From Clostridiales bacterium (GTDB lineage: Bacteria > Bacillota > Clostridia > Christensenellales > Aristaeellaceae), in contig SVGS01000011.1 of the NCBI GenBank assembly GCA_015056205.1, forward strand, positions 24,224 through 88,223: a DNA stretch of 64,000 bases, given 5' to 3'. Position 1 is the stretch's first letter, and every line of letters starts with the position of its first letter. The notes below the pieces were generated by a model. That model was not told the origin of the DNA. It did no database searches and worked only from the letters and a program-made list of their open reading frames with translations. Of this stretch, positions 37,719 to 45,122 are shown piece by piece. Position numbers and translations under genes: made by a program.

Positions 37719-38703
37719 CGCTTTGCCCGATCGTGGCTGCAAGTTTTTCCCGCCATGCGTCCGCCATGACAAAAGCAGCCTGCGCTTCCGCGGAGGTCCC
37801 TTCGGAAATGAAATCAGGACACCCGCAGACTTCATGGATCAGTCCCATTCCGTCGGCCTTTTTGGATACCGTTCTGTAAGCGGTTTCCGCGGCGTCAAAG
37901 TAACTCTTGCTGACATATCCGTGCAGGATTCCGCGGAAAACCGTTGCCGCCATCATGAGGGAGGAGGTTCCGTCCACGAAACTGGCCGGATCGTCCAGGA
38001 TATCATGGAAACGGCCGTCCGCGCATTGCAGGCGGATCATGGCTTCCAGCAGCCGGTTCAGGAAACCGGCTGTTTCTTTTCGGATATCCGGGCGGCCCGA
38101 TTCCTCAGCCGCCTCCGTCACCCTTGCAAGCCCCATCAGCGCCCAGCCGTTTCCGGTCGCCCAGTGTTTATCCCGGACATATCTTCCGTCCGCCGTATCC
38201 ACAATATGAAAGAACAGACCGGCCTTTTCGTCATAGAGATGGCGGATATACCCCCGGATCTGTTCTGCGGCCTCATCCATACAGCCCATCACGGCGAGAA
38301 AAGGCGGCACCATGTAAAGCCCGTCAATCCAAAGCTGCGCCGCGGAAAACCCCTCGGCAAACGAAATCGTGTTATGGCAGATGATCCCGTCCCCGGTCCG
38401 GGGAGCGGTATGAAGCAGATAGTCCAGCATGCGCTGCGCCCCGCGAAGACAGACAGGGTTACCGGTCCGCTGCCAGGCGCGAAGGCACACCTCTCCGTTC
38501 GCGGCAGGGTCGGAAACGGCGATATCCCCGCCGATCATTGCCAGCCTGCCGTCCGGCGCCTGCCGCTGAACCGCGTCGCAGGCCATCGGAATCCAGAGCT
38601 CATCCCGTCCCGCTTCATACAGCGCCTGCGCGCAGACCCCCTGCTCCCATGGATATCGCTGCATGGCCATCATGCAATGAATCACTTTTTCTGTTACTGA
38701 CAT
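37696..38703 (-). CDS. GH105-family unsaturated rhamnogalacturonyl/glucuronyl hydrolase
   Basis: 335-aa intracellular (alpha/alpha)6-barrel enzyme of the GH88/GH105 type, which removes the unsaturated uronic acid left by pectin lyases. Evidence: MQRYPWEQGVCAQALYEA, NTISFAEGFSAAQLWIDGLYMVPPFLA (with the catalytic Asp in DGLYM), HWATGNGWALMGLARVTEA and DGTSSLMMAATVFRGI. No signal peptide. No other pectin genes are in the window, so it is an orphan here. RBS GGGGAGAAAG precedes the ATG. Confidence 0.9.
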   Translation of the reverse strand: MSVTEKVIHCMMAMQRYPWEQGVCAQALYEAGRDELWIPMACDAVQRQAPDGRLAMIGGDIAVSDPAANGEVCLRAWQRTGNPVCLRGAQRMLDYLLHTAPRTGDGIICHNTISFAEGFSAAQLWIDGLYMVPPFLAVMGCMDEAAEQIRGYIRHLYDEKAGLFFHIVDTADGRYVRDKHWATGNGWALMGLARVTEAAEESGRPDIRKETAGFLNRLLEAMIRLQCADGRFHDILDDPASFVDGTSSLMMAATVFRGILHGYVSKSYFDAAETAYRTVSKKADGMGLIHEVCGCPDFISEGTSAEAQAAFVMADAWREKLAATIGQSEKCAGQF

Positions 38704-38714
38704 CTTTCTCCCCG

Positions 38715-38740
38715 CCGATGAATCTTTTGTGTTTCATCGG
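38715..38740 (-). promoter_or_regulatory. Hairpin in the leader of the GH105 gene
   Basis: Perfect 8-bp inverted repeat CCGATGAA/TTCATCGG directly upstream of the GH105 ribosome-binding site. It could be an operator or an RNA hairpin that shields translation. Confidence 0.4.
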
Positions 38741-38897
38741 TGCTTTCCTTTATTTTCATGGTGTGTTCAAAAATGGGATATACCATTCCCAGAATATCAG
38801 AATGATCAGGGTTTGTCCATTCGTCCGACAGGGAATAAAGCTGTGCGAAATCCGCCCGTACAATTACATCGGGGACAGTGTCAGACCTGATCCGCTA

Positions 38898-38926
38898 TTG
38901 ATGTTAAACAGCCCTTTCTGTATAAT
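38898..38926 (+). promoter_or_regulatory. Strong promoter ahead of a gene remnant
   Basis: TTGATG at 38898-38903, 17-bp spacer ending in TG, and a perfect TATAAT at 38921-38926. The only thing downstream is the broken nuclease fragment below, so this may be the surviving promoter of a deleted gene. Between 38741 and 38897 I see nothing else. Confidence 0.7.
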
Positions 38927-38992
38927 ATACACAGAGACTGAGGGCTGCCAGGAACGGAGAGCGGAAGGGATTCGGGAAGGGAGAGAATCCGG

Positions 38993-39190
38993 GTGAAACG
39001 ATTACCGGCTGTGATTCTGGAGTTCAAGGTTTATGACGCCCGGAAGGGAGAACGAACCCTGGAAGATACGGCTCAAAACGCCCTGAAACAGATTGAGGAA
39101 AAGATATGGCACAGAGCTGTTGTCCCGGGGAATTCCGCCTGAAGGGTTCCTGATCTACGGACTTGCTTTCCGGAATAAGGAATGCGAACA
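38993..39190 (+). pseudogene. C-terminal remnant of an AAA-ATPase-like/PD-(D/E)XK nuclease protein, frameshifted
   Basis: From GTG 38993 a 49-codon frame reads RLPAVILEFKVYDARKGE, EDTAQNALKQIEEKIWHRA and stops at 39142. In another frame the homology continues at once with LLSRGIPPEGFLIYGLAF and RNKECEQ. Together these align along the C-terminus of the intact protein encoded opposite at 39192-41042 (PGIVMEFKAV, AEEAIAQIDRQNYTRELQERG, YGIAFSGK). It is a frameshifted scrap of a second family member, tail-to-tail with the intact one. The nuclease motif EFK is kept, but the ATPase part is gone. Confidence 0.75.
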
Positions 39191-39191
39191 A

Positions 39192-41042
39192 CTAATCAGC
39201 CGTTTTGACTTCCACAGACTTTCCTGAAAATGCTATACCGTATCTGACAATTCTCCTGACGCCGCGCTCCTGAAGCTCCCGGGTGTAATTTTGTCTGTCA
39301 ATTTGTGCAATGGCTTCTTCAGCCGTTTTTGACAGTTCCTTTTTTCCCGAAGCGGGAACTGCCTTAAACTCCATCACGATTCCGGGCAGCAGATTTTCTT
39401 TGGGCTCCATCAGAAGGTCGAAACGTCCGTCTCCGGATTCACGATTGGAACGAATATAATATCTGGAGGAAAGGCTTGCCACCAGGCCAAGTACCATCCC
39501 GTGATAAAAGCCTTCTGCCGCCCCGTCGAAAGATGAAACGCAGCTCATCATATAGTTCCCTATGGCTTTTTCCAGACGTTTTCCATCCCCCAGGTAGATC
39601 GCCTTCTCGATATTCGAAATCACTCCGCCGGAAGACCGTGTACGCATCCATCCAAGGACTTCCGTGTTATAGACCCTGCGGATTTCCATATTCGGGGTTT
39701 TCAGCGCGGCAAATGTTCCGTATTCTGTTTCATCCGGAGCAGAAGACAGGGTCAGATAACCGGCGAGAAGCAGAAAACTGAAAATCGTATCCGCGCCATC
39801 CGCGATCCTGGGATAAATTACTTCCATGTTCAGCGCGGCGTGTATTTCTTCTCCCTGCATGATACCGGTCAGTTCGTCGGAGATCTCCGGTGTCAGCTCC
39901 TGCAGCATTTCCCGGATGATTTCATTATCGCTGGTATTGGCCCAGAAGGCTTTCGCCTGTCCGTCATTTGCAAAATAACTGGTGACGGACCAGGGATTGT
40001 AGATTTCCGAATTTCCGAAGCGGTATCCGTTATACCATCTCTGAATTTCCTGCATTCCATCTGGTTTTCCGTAATAAGTCGACATTTCCCGGACCTCATC
40101 ACCGGTAAATCCGAAATAGCTGCTGTATTTTTCATCAAGCACAGTATTAACGATCAGGTTGTCCAGACCGCTGAACAGGTTTTCTTTGGAAACCCGTGTG
40201 ATTCCTGTCAGTACCCCGAAAGCCAGGTATGGATTATCCTTCAGGCCGCCGGACAGGAGGTTTCGCATAAACGCGATCACATCCTGATAAAAGCCATGGG
40301 TATATCCCTGCTGGATGGGAGTATCATATTCATCAATCAGAATCACAGCCTTTCTTCCGTGATGCGCCGAAAGCATGCGCGTCAGATTCAGGAGAGCACG
40401 GCTGTATTCAACGTCGGTGAGAGAGCCTTTTTCCATCCGGGCGAGGTAATCCTGATCGTCCGCTCCCAGTGCCGGACTTTCCCTTAATTCTGAATGCCGT
40501 TTATATTCATCCTTCAGAACCAGCCGGATTGCTTCCAGGGATTCCTGCCAGCGTTCAAATTTAATGTCCTTAAAAGTGAGCAGGATCACCGGAAAGATTC
40601 CCTGCAGGGCCTGATACTTCTTCCCGCATTGCCAGATTTTTTTGTCCGAAAAGTATTTTGAAGTATCCTCCTCAGACTTTTCAAAGAAGGTTTTCAGCAT
40701 ATTGATCGCCAGGGTTTTGCCGAATCTCCGCGGGCGCGTAAACAGCGTGACCATGTTGTGATCGTCAATCAGATCACGAATCAGCAGTGTTTTATCCACG
40801 TAGTAGCATTCACTGGAGATTTCCACGTAGGAGGTATTTCCAACAGCGCAGGGAAGCAGAGAATCACAGATCTGTGCAGCTCCCGAATAAGCGCGCACGG
40901 AATCCTTCGGAATCTTCCAGTTTCGGCCGATCTGAACCGCACCGGAGAAGCTGCCTTCATGGCAGAGCCCCACAACCCGCCGCGCGGAAAGCTGAAGCAA
41001 AGCCGCAGCTTCGGAAGTGCTCAGGTAATCGCTTTGATCCAT
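39192..41042 (-). CDS. HTH-AAA-ATPase-like protein with C-terminal PD-(D/E)XK nuclease
   Basis: 616 aa. Residues 1 to ~55 are a MerR/excisionase-type helix-turn-helix (DYLSTSEAAALLQLSARRVVGL, IGRNWKIPKDSVRAY). Residues ~80-370 are the AAA-ATPase-like domain seen in many gut anaerobes: YYVDKTLLIRDLID, FTRPRRFGKTLAINML (P-loop), KAVILIDEYDTPIQQGY (Walker B), ARMEKGSL. Residues ~530-610 form a PD-(D/E)XK nuclease (DGRFDLLMEPKEN, PGIVMEFKAV). Most family members lack the HTH. Start ATG 41042 follows GAGGAGG by 8 bases. Role unknown; such genes multiply like mobile or toxin-type elements. The HTH may bind the TCGGAAAT repeats around its promoter. Confidence 0.88.
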   Translation of the reverse strand: MDQSDYLSTSEAAALLQLSARRVVGLCHEGSFSGAVQIGRNWKIPKDSVRAYSGAAQICDSLLPCAVGNTSYVEISSECYYVDKTLLIRDLIDDHNMVTLFTRPRRFGKTLAINMLKTFFEKSEEDTSKYFSDKKIWQCGKKYQALQGIFPVILLTFKDIKFERWQESLEAIRLVLKDEYKRHSELRESPALGADDQDYLARMEKGSLTDVEYSRALLNLTRMLSAHHGRKAVILIDEYDTPIQQGYTHGFYQDVIAFMRNLLSGGLKDNPYLAFGVLTGITRVSKENLFSGLDNLIVNTVLDEKYSSYFGFTGDEVREMSTYYGKPDGMQEIQRWYNGYRFGNSEIYNPWSVTSYFANDGQAKAFWANTSDNEIIREMLQELTPEISDELTGIMQGEEIHAALNMEVIYPRIADGADTIFSFLLLAGYLTLSSAPDETEYGTFAALKTPNMEIRRVYNTEVLGWMRTRSSGGVISNIEKAIYLGDGKRLEKAIGNYMMSCVSSFDGAAEGFYHGMVLGLVASLSSRYYIRSNRESGDGRFDLLMEPKENLLPGIVMEFKAVPASGKKELSKTAEEAIAQIDRQNYTRELQERGVRRIVRYGIAFSGKSVEVKTAD

Positions 41043-41287
41043 TTCCGATGCCTCCTCTCTAGACGGAAATATAATACCATAAATCGGAAATGGAATAAAT
41101 ATATTTCCGATCAATTTCCGAAAGATTGTGTTCTTCCATATATCCGGGGCCGTATTGCCTGTATCAAAGCATAAATGTGTTGATTTTTCCCAAACGAAAA
41201 GGAAAGAAAGGGCGATCTGCAATCAATTCAATCGGAAATATGTCATGAAATATTGATATATTTCCGAATAAATTGACATATTTCCGA
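41041..41287. repeat. Cluster of eight TCGGAAAT(AT) motif copies
   Basis: Copies, in either direction: 41041-41048, 41063-41072 (one mismatch), 41084-41091, 41101-41110, 41114-41121, 41232-41241, 41258-41267, 41278-41287. 41232-41241 and 41258-41267 form an exact 10-bp inverted repeat (TCGGAAATAT/ATATTTCCGA). The copies overlap the putative minus-strand extended -10 (TGG-TATTAT, near 41070-41080) and even the start codon of the HTH-AAA gene. They look like operators for that protein or an element end. Confidence 0.85.
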
Positions 41288-41289
41288 TA

Positions 41290-41333
41290 GAATGTGGTTC
41301 CTGTCCCGGCGGAATGTGTTTCCTGTCCCGGCT
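41290..41333. repeat. Two tandem 22-bp repeats
   Basis: Two nearly identical units of GAATGTGGTTCCTGTCCCGGC type lie directly after the TCGGAAAT cluster and before the transposase remnant, so they may be old insertion-sequence end sequence. Confidence 0.7.
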
Positions 41334-41361
41334 TCAGTATTGATATGAAATCAGCTCTATG

Positions 41362-41500
41362 CTATAATTTCCGCATCAGCAAACGCTTTCCCCATGACTT
41401 CTCCAACGCTTTCTTCTCCCGTTCGGTCAGGCTGGATAGGCTGTCGGAAAAAGAAATCTGCCGGGTATCGATCTTACGGAAAGATATGTTCAGCGCCCCT
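41362..41500 (-). pseudogene. N-terminal fragment of an IS1182-like transposase
   Basis: On the minus strand a short frame reads ISFRKIDTRQISFSDSLSS, LTEREKKALEKSW and stops after MRKL. This resembles the beginning of IS1182-family transposases common in clostridia. Only about 45 codons remain and the catalytic part is missing. I base the family on recall of its N-terminal pattern. From 41501 to 41720 no gene is seen. Confidence 0.5.
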
Positions 41501-41720
41501 TCAAACTCGATACCCTATGATGCCGTAGATTGCCATGGAAACGTTGGTATTCCTTATGTTTGTGTTAATTCAAGGTGCGGACCCGGATCTGCGCCGGACT
41601 GTATCAGTGGTCATACCGGCAGCTGGGCATCTCAGAATGACCTGCGCAACGGGTAATTCCAGCAGCGGTTTCAGCTGTACTGGTTCCGGGATGAACTCTA
41701 CATGAGGGGGCGATAAATCC

Positions 41721-43028
41721 ATGCGGGGTATTGAATTCGGCACCCGGTTAAATCAACTCAGGAGAAAGGCCGGGCTGTCCCAGGCGAAGCTCGGAGAGAA
41801 AGTCGGAGTATCCGGCAAAGCGGTTTCAAAATGGGAAAACGGGCGGACAAAGCCCGGAACGGACACTATTCTCAAGCTGGCGGAGGTATTATGCGTCTCA
41901 GCGGAACAACTTCTTAATCTGTCTGATAACGAAAAACAGATCAGCAAAATCGTTATCACTGGCGGACCCTGCGCCGGCAAAACAACTGCCATGAGCTGGA
42001 TCCAGAATGCGTTTACAAAAATGGGGTACGCCGTGCTGTTTGTGGACGAAACCGCAACCCAACTGATTAGCGGCGGGGCCGATTTCCGGTTTTGCGCCTC
42101 CATGCGCGATTTGCAGCTGCAGATGCTCCTGCTTCAGCAAGCGAAGGAAAAAGCATTCGCGGAAGTCGGAAAACTGATGAAGCAGAATAAAATCCTTGTC
42201 GTATGCGACCGCGGCGCCATGGACTGCCGCGCATATATGACAGAAGAAGAATTTGAATGGGTTATAAATCAGATCAATACCAGCAAAATTACGCTCAGGG
42301 ATCAGTATGATGCTGTTTTTCATCTGGTTACCGCCGCAAAAGGAGCGGAAAAGTATTATACGCTGGCCAACAATCAGGCAAGAAGAGAAACCGCGGAAGA
42401 AGCCGCTGCGCTGGATGATCAACTGATTGCTGCCTGGACAGGCCATCCGCATTACAGAATCATTGACAACACCACCGATTTTGAGGAAAAGATGCTCCGG
42501 CTGATCAAAGAAATTACGTCTTTCCTCGGAGAACCCGCTCCAATGGAAATTGAACGCAAGTATCTTATCGCCCGTCCTCAGCTTCAGACACTTGAGCAGA
42601 TACCGAATTGCGAATGTGTGGACATTGTTCAAACATACCTTAAAAGTGAGGATCCAGATGAAGAACTCCGGATCCGCCAGAGAGGAAGCAACGGCAGTTA
42701 TGTATACTTCATGACACGTAAAAGAAGAACGAATGGTATCAAGCGCGTGGAAATTGAGGAACGTCTCAGCCAGGATGAATATATCTCCCTACTGGTGGAA
42801 GCAGATCCCGCCTACCGAATGATCCACAAGAAACGGTACTGCCTGAGCGAGAACGGACTGTACTATGAGATCGATATTTATCCGGAGTGGGAAGACAAAG
42901 CCATCATGGAAATAAAGCTTCACGATGAAGACCAAAAAATCGTCTTCCCGGAGGAAATCGATGTGATCCGGGAAGTTACAAATGATCCGGCATATTCAAA
43001 CCATGAACTGGCAAGGATCAAAATTTGA
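41721..43028 (+). CDS. XRE helix-turn-helix - P-loop NTPase (AAA_28) - CYTH fusion protein
   Basis: 435 aa with three domains. Residues ~6-65 are an XRE/Cro HTH (LNQLRRKAGLSQAKLGEKVG, GKAVSKWENGRTKPGTDTI). Residues ~75-265 are a P-loop NTPase with GGPCAGKTT at 81-89, LFVDETATQL and VVCDRGAMDCRAYM, like the NadR/AAA_28 group. Residues 275-435 are a CYTH/triphosphate-tunnel domain with the ExExK signature in MEIERKYL (E276, E278, K280) and further basic/acidic strands (ELRIRQRG, YFMTRKRR, RVEIEERL, YYEIDIYP, IMEIKL). The NTPase-CYTH pair recalls eukaryotic TTD14, which binds GTP and phosphoinositide, and CYTH enzymes usually cleave triphosphates. The HTH suggests it also regulates transcription. 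A putative nucleotide or phosphate sensor; substrate unknown. Confidence 0.9.
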   Translation: MRGIEFGTRLNQLRRKAGLSQAKLGEKVGVSGKAVSKWENGRTKPGTDTILKLAEVLCVSAEQLLNLSDNEKQISKIVITGGPCAGKTTAMSWIQNAFTKMGYAVLFVDETATQLISGGADFRFCASMRDLQLQMLLLQQAKEKAFAEVGKLMKQNKILVVCDRGAMDCRAYMTEEEFEWVINQINTSKITLRDQYDAVFHLVTAAKGAEKYYTLANNQARRETAEEAAALDDQLIAAWTGHPHYRIIDNTTDFEEKMLRLIKEITSFLGEPAPMEIERKYLIARPQLQTLEQIPNCECVDIVQTYLKSEDPDEELRIRQRGSNGSYVYFMTRKRRTNGIKRVEIEERLSQDEYISLLVEADPAYRMIHKKRYCLSENGLYYEIDIYPEWEDKAIMEIKLHDEDQKIVFPEEIDVIREVTNDPAYSNHELARIKI

Positions 43029-43175
43029 AAGCGGGCAATCCCGGACAAAGGTGAATGAAGGGCTGTTTCTTTACGAGACATACCCTACAGAGCGGACACT
43101 TACTCCTGCAACCTGGAGACGGATGATTACTTCCCGAATTACGGATAGATAAAGAAAGGAAATCGGTACAGCAGC

Positions 43176-43499
43176 ATGAAAAGCGCGCCATTCAAATGCC
43201 CCGGATGAGGTGAGGAAATAGGCTGGCACTGCCTGAATGATCCGACTGTCAATATCCAGTTAGAAAAGATGAACCCCACTTTAGAGGCAATTGCAGAAAT
43301 ACCCTATATCGGCCTTATCATCAGTATTCCCATTATGATCCGCTCCATATGGATCAGACTAAAACAGATGTGGAACAGGCATATCCTGGTATACAAATGC
43401 TACAGTTGCGGATATAAAGGTTTTTTCCAGGCAGACAAAACCGGTGATGCAGATGAAATCAGGGACATGTTCAACAACGGCAGAAATAGAATGTATTAA
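43176..43499 (+). pseudogene. Small zinc-ribbon membrane protein gene with an in-frame TGA
   Basis: From ATG 43176 the frame reads MKSAPFKCPG, then TGA at 43206-43208, then GEEIGWHCL and on to 43499 without interruption. After the TGA come a hydrophobic helix (ISIPIMIRSIWI), then YKCYSCGYKGF. The TGA sits exactly where the second Cys of a CPxCG zinc knuckle is expected (TGC or TGT changed to TGA). An ATG at 43269 could still produce a 76-aa C-terminal part. A nonsense-mutated gene is most likely. From 43029 to 43175 I see only a 33-codon GTG frame (43050) without recognisable family. Confidence 0.6.
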
Positions 43500-43538
43500 T
43501 AAAGAGCCAGGATTGGATGTTGCCAGGGCGGCACAGTG

Positions 43539-45107
43539 TCATTTGCGTACATTATCAATCACAACAGAACGAATGATATTTTTCAGCTCTGTTATGTCCT
43601 CTTCCGTTCTCGTGCCGGATCCGGATTCCCATCTGACGGATATTTCATGACATCCCTTGAATGTAGAGATCCGATAATTGATGCCATTTGGATTTATGCT
43701 TTGCCCATCGGCGAACAGATAATAGTCCTGGCCTTCAAAGCTTTCCTTTGTGTATGGGCCCCGACTGATAGTCTGGCCATTGTAATAGGCTTCGATCATT
43801 TCTTTGGATGGATTCGATCCTAACCCCGGGCTTCGATCATTGATGGAAATCCAGAACTGGTGATTCAGTTTTGTATGTTCTCCATAGATACAACTGCCAA
43901 GCTGCTGTAAATATGCGTCTAATTTCCCGGTATCCAGATCGCCATAGATCCCGGTCTTTCCCAGGGCTGAAGTATAAATATAATAGGTTTCAGGAATGCT
44001 GAATGTATACTGAAGGTCATCCACCGTTACATCAACCTTCTGCATAGGAGCAGACTGTGATTCCGGTACAGTGATGCTTTCCAGGACTGTATGCAGCAGA
44101 TTCAGGTCATCTTCAGTCAATTCATCGGGAGATTCAACGAACACATAAATCAGGTCTCCGTTGAGGATGGTCATATATCTTTGCTGAAACCCCATCGGGA
44201 AAGAGAAGCATGCATAGGGAATACCATTGATAGCTTCTGTCATATATTTTCCGTCCGACCGGAAGCTTGATACCAGTTCATCCCAGATCAGTTTCTGCTG
44301 CTCCTGATTCATGTTTCTGATATCCAGTGTCTCAGGGACTTTGTTTTCCTTAATACGGATTTTGACACAGGGTGCCTGATAATTGATGAACCCATCCGTT
44401 CCTATTCTCCAGATGACGCAATCGGTGCTTTCGCCGAGTGTTAAAAACTCTTTTATCTGGTCATAGCTGTAGGAAACGCGATTCAAAGTGACGCTGTCTT
44501 CGGGCATGCCGAGATATGCTAAATTATACTCATCTTCATTCAGCCTGATCAGCAAGGGCGTTTTGTACAAAAGCAACCCGTTTTCGGTCCGGCTATTCGG
44601 AGAATGATCCATGACTGAATCATTGGAACCATTGAAGGAAATACAGTAAACTATATCGATAATATCATCTTCCGTAATACGATCAGCGGGATCCGCGGAG
44701 CAGCAAAATATCAGGCAAACATATGGGGACTTTATTAATACTGCACCTGGAGAGCTGATCGTCATGCCACCATTGGCTAATTCCATATCCATGACGGTGG
44801 TGTGAAAACCATTCAGCGGATCATAGGATCTGTAATGCTCCGTTTTGATTCCCATCGATTCAGTCAGATTTTTAACAAAACTGGTTGCGTCCACTGAATC
44901 GAGGTCTATTCCAAGGGATGACAGATCCGAAACAGCATAAAGGAGCTGCCTGGATCCATTGGTCAGCAGATTGGTGCGCTGTTCCCATTCATCTGAAAGA
45001 CGAATCTCAAAGCCATTCCCCATTTGAAACAAATGCTCAGCTTTTACTGACCGGCCTAATATCAGGAGCATGAAAGCGAAGAAAAGAATGAATATGGCTT
45101 TTTTCAT
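43539..45107 (-). CDS. Secreted protein of unknown function (operon with C11 protease)
   Basis: 522 aa with a signal peptide (AIFILFFAFMLLILGRSVKA). The mature protein seems to have two or three alpha/beta domains of similar style, each with segments like GFEIRLSDEWEQRTN, DDIIDIVYCISFNGS, DDLQYTFSIPETYYIYTS and a final DITELKNIIRSVVI. This resembles small lipoprotein-type PsbP/DUF-like folds, but I cannot assign a family. It begins 15 bp after the stop of the C11 protease gene, so it is the last gene of a three-gene secreted-protein operon. Confidence 0.85.
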   Translation of the reverse strand: MKKAIFILFFAFMLLILGRSVKAEHLFQMGNGFEIRLSDEWEQRTNLLTNGSRQLLYAVSDLSSLGIDLDSVDATSFVKNLTESMGIKTEHYRSYDPLNGFHTTVMDMELANGGMTISSPGAVLIKSPYVCLIFCCSADPADRITEDDIIDIVYCISFNGSNDSVMDHSPNSRTENGLLLYKTPLLIRLNEDEYNLAYLGMPEDSVTLNRVSYSYDQIKEFLTLGESTDCVIWRIGTDGFINYQAPCVKIRIKENKVPETLDIRNMNQEQQKLIWDELVSSFRSDGKYMTEAINGIPYACFSFPMGFQQRYMTILNGDLIYVFVESPDELTEDDLNLLHTVLESITVPESQSAPMQKVDVTVDDLQYTFSIPETYYIYTSALGKTGIYGDLDTGKLDAYLQQLGSCIYGEHTKLNHQFWISINDRSPGLGSNPSKEMIEAYYNGQTISRGPYTKESFEGQDYYLFADGQSINPNGINYRISTFKGCHEISVRWESGSGTRTEEDITELKNIIRSVVIDNVRK

Positions 45108-45122
45108 TTTTCGTGATTCTCC

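Noticed and set aside
38538..38996. 152-codon plus-strand frame over the GH105 start
   Set aside because: No motif, it lies opposite a clear gene, and it spans the promoter for the remnant.
41294..41656. 120-codon plus-strand frame
   Set aside because: No RBS or family match; the opposite strand shows transposase-like sequence instead.
43206..43208. Selenocysteine codon
   Set aside because: A zinc-ribbon ligand position is not a known selenocysteine context and I could not see a SECIS hairpin; nonsense mutation preferred.
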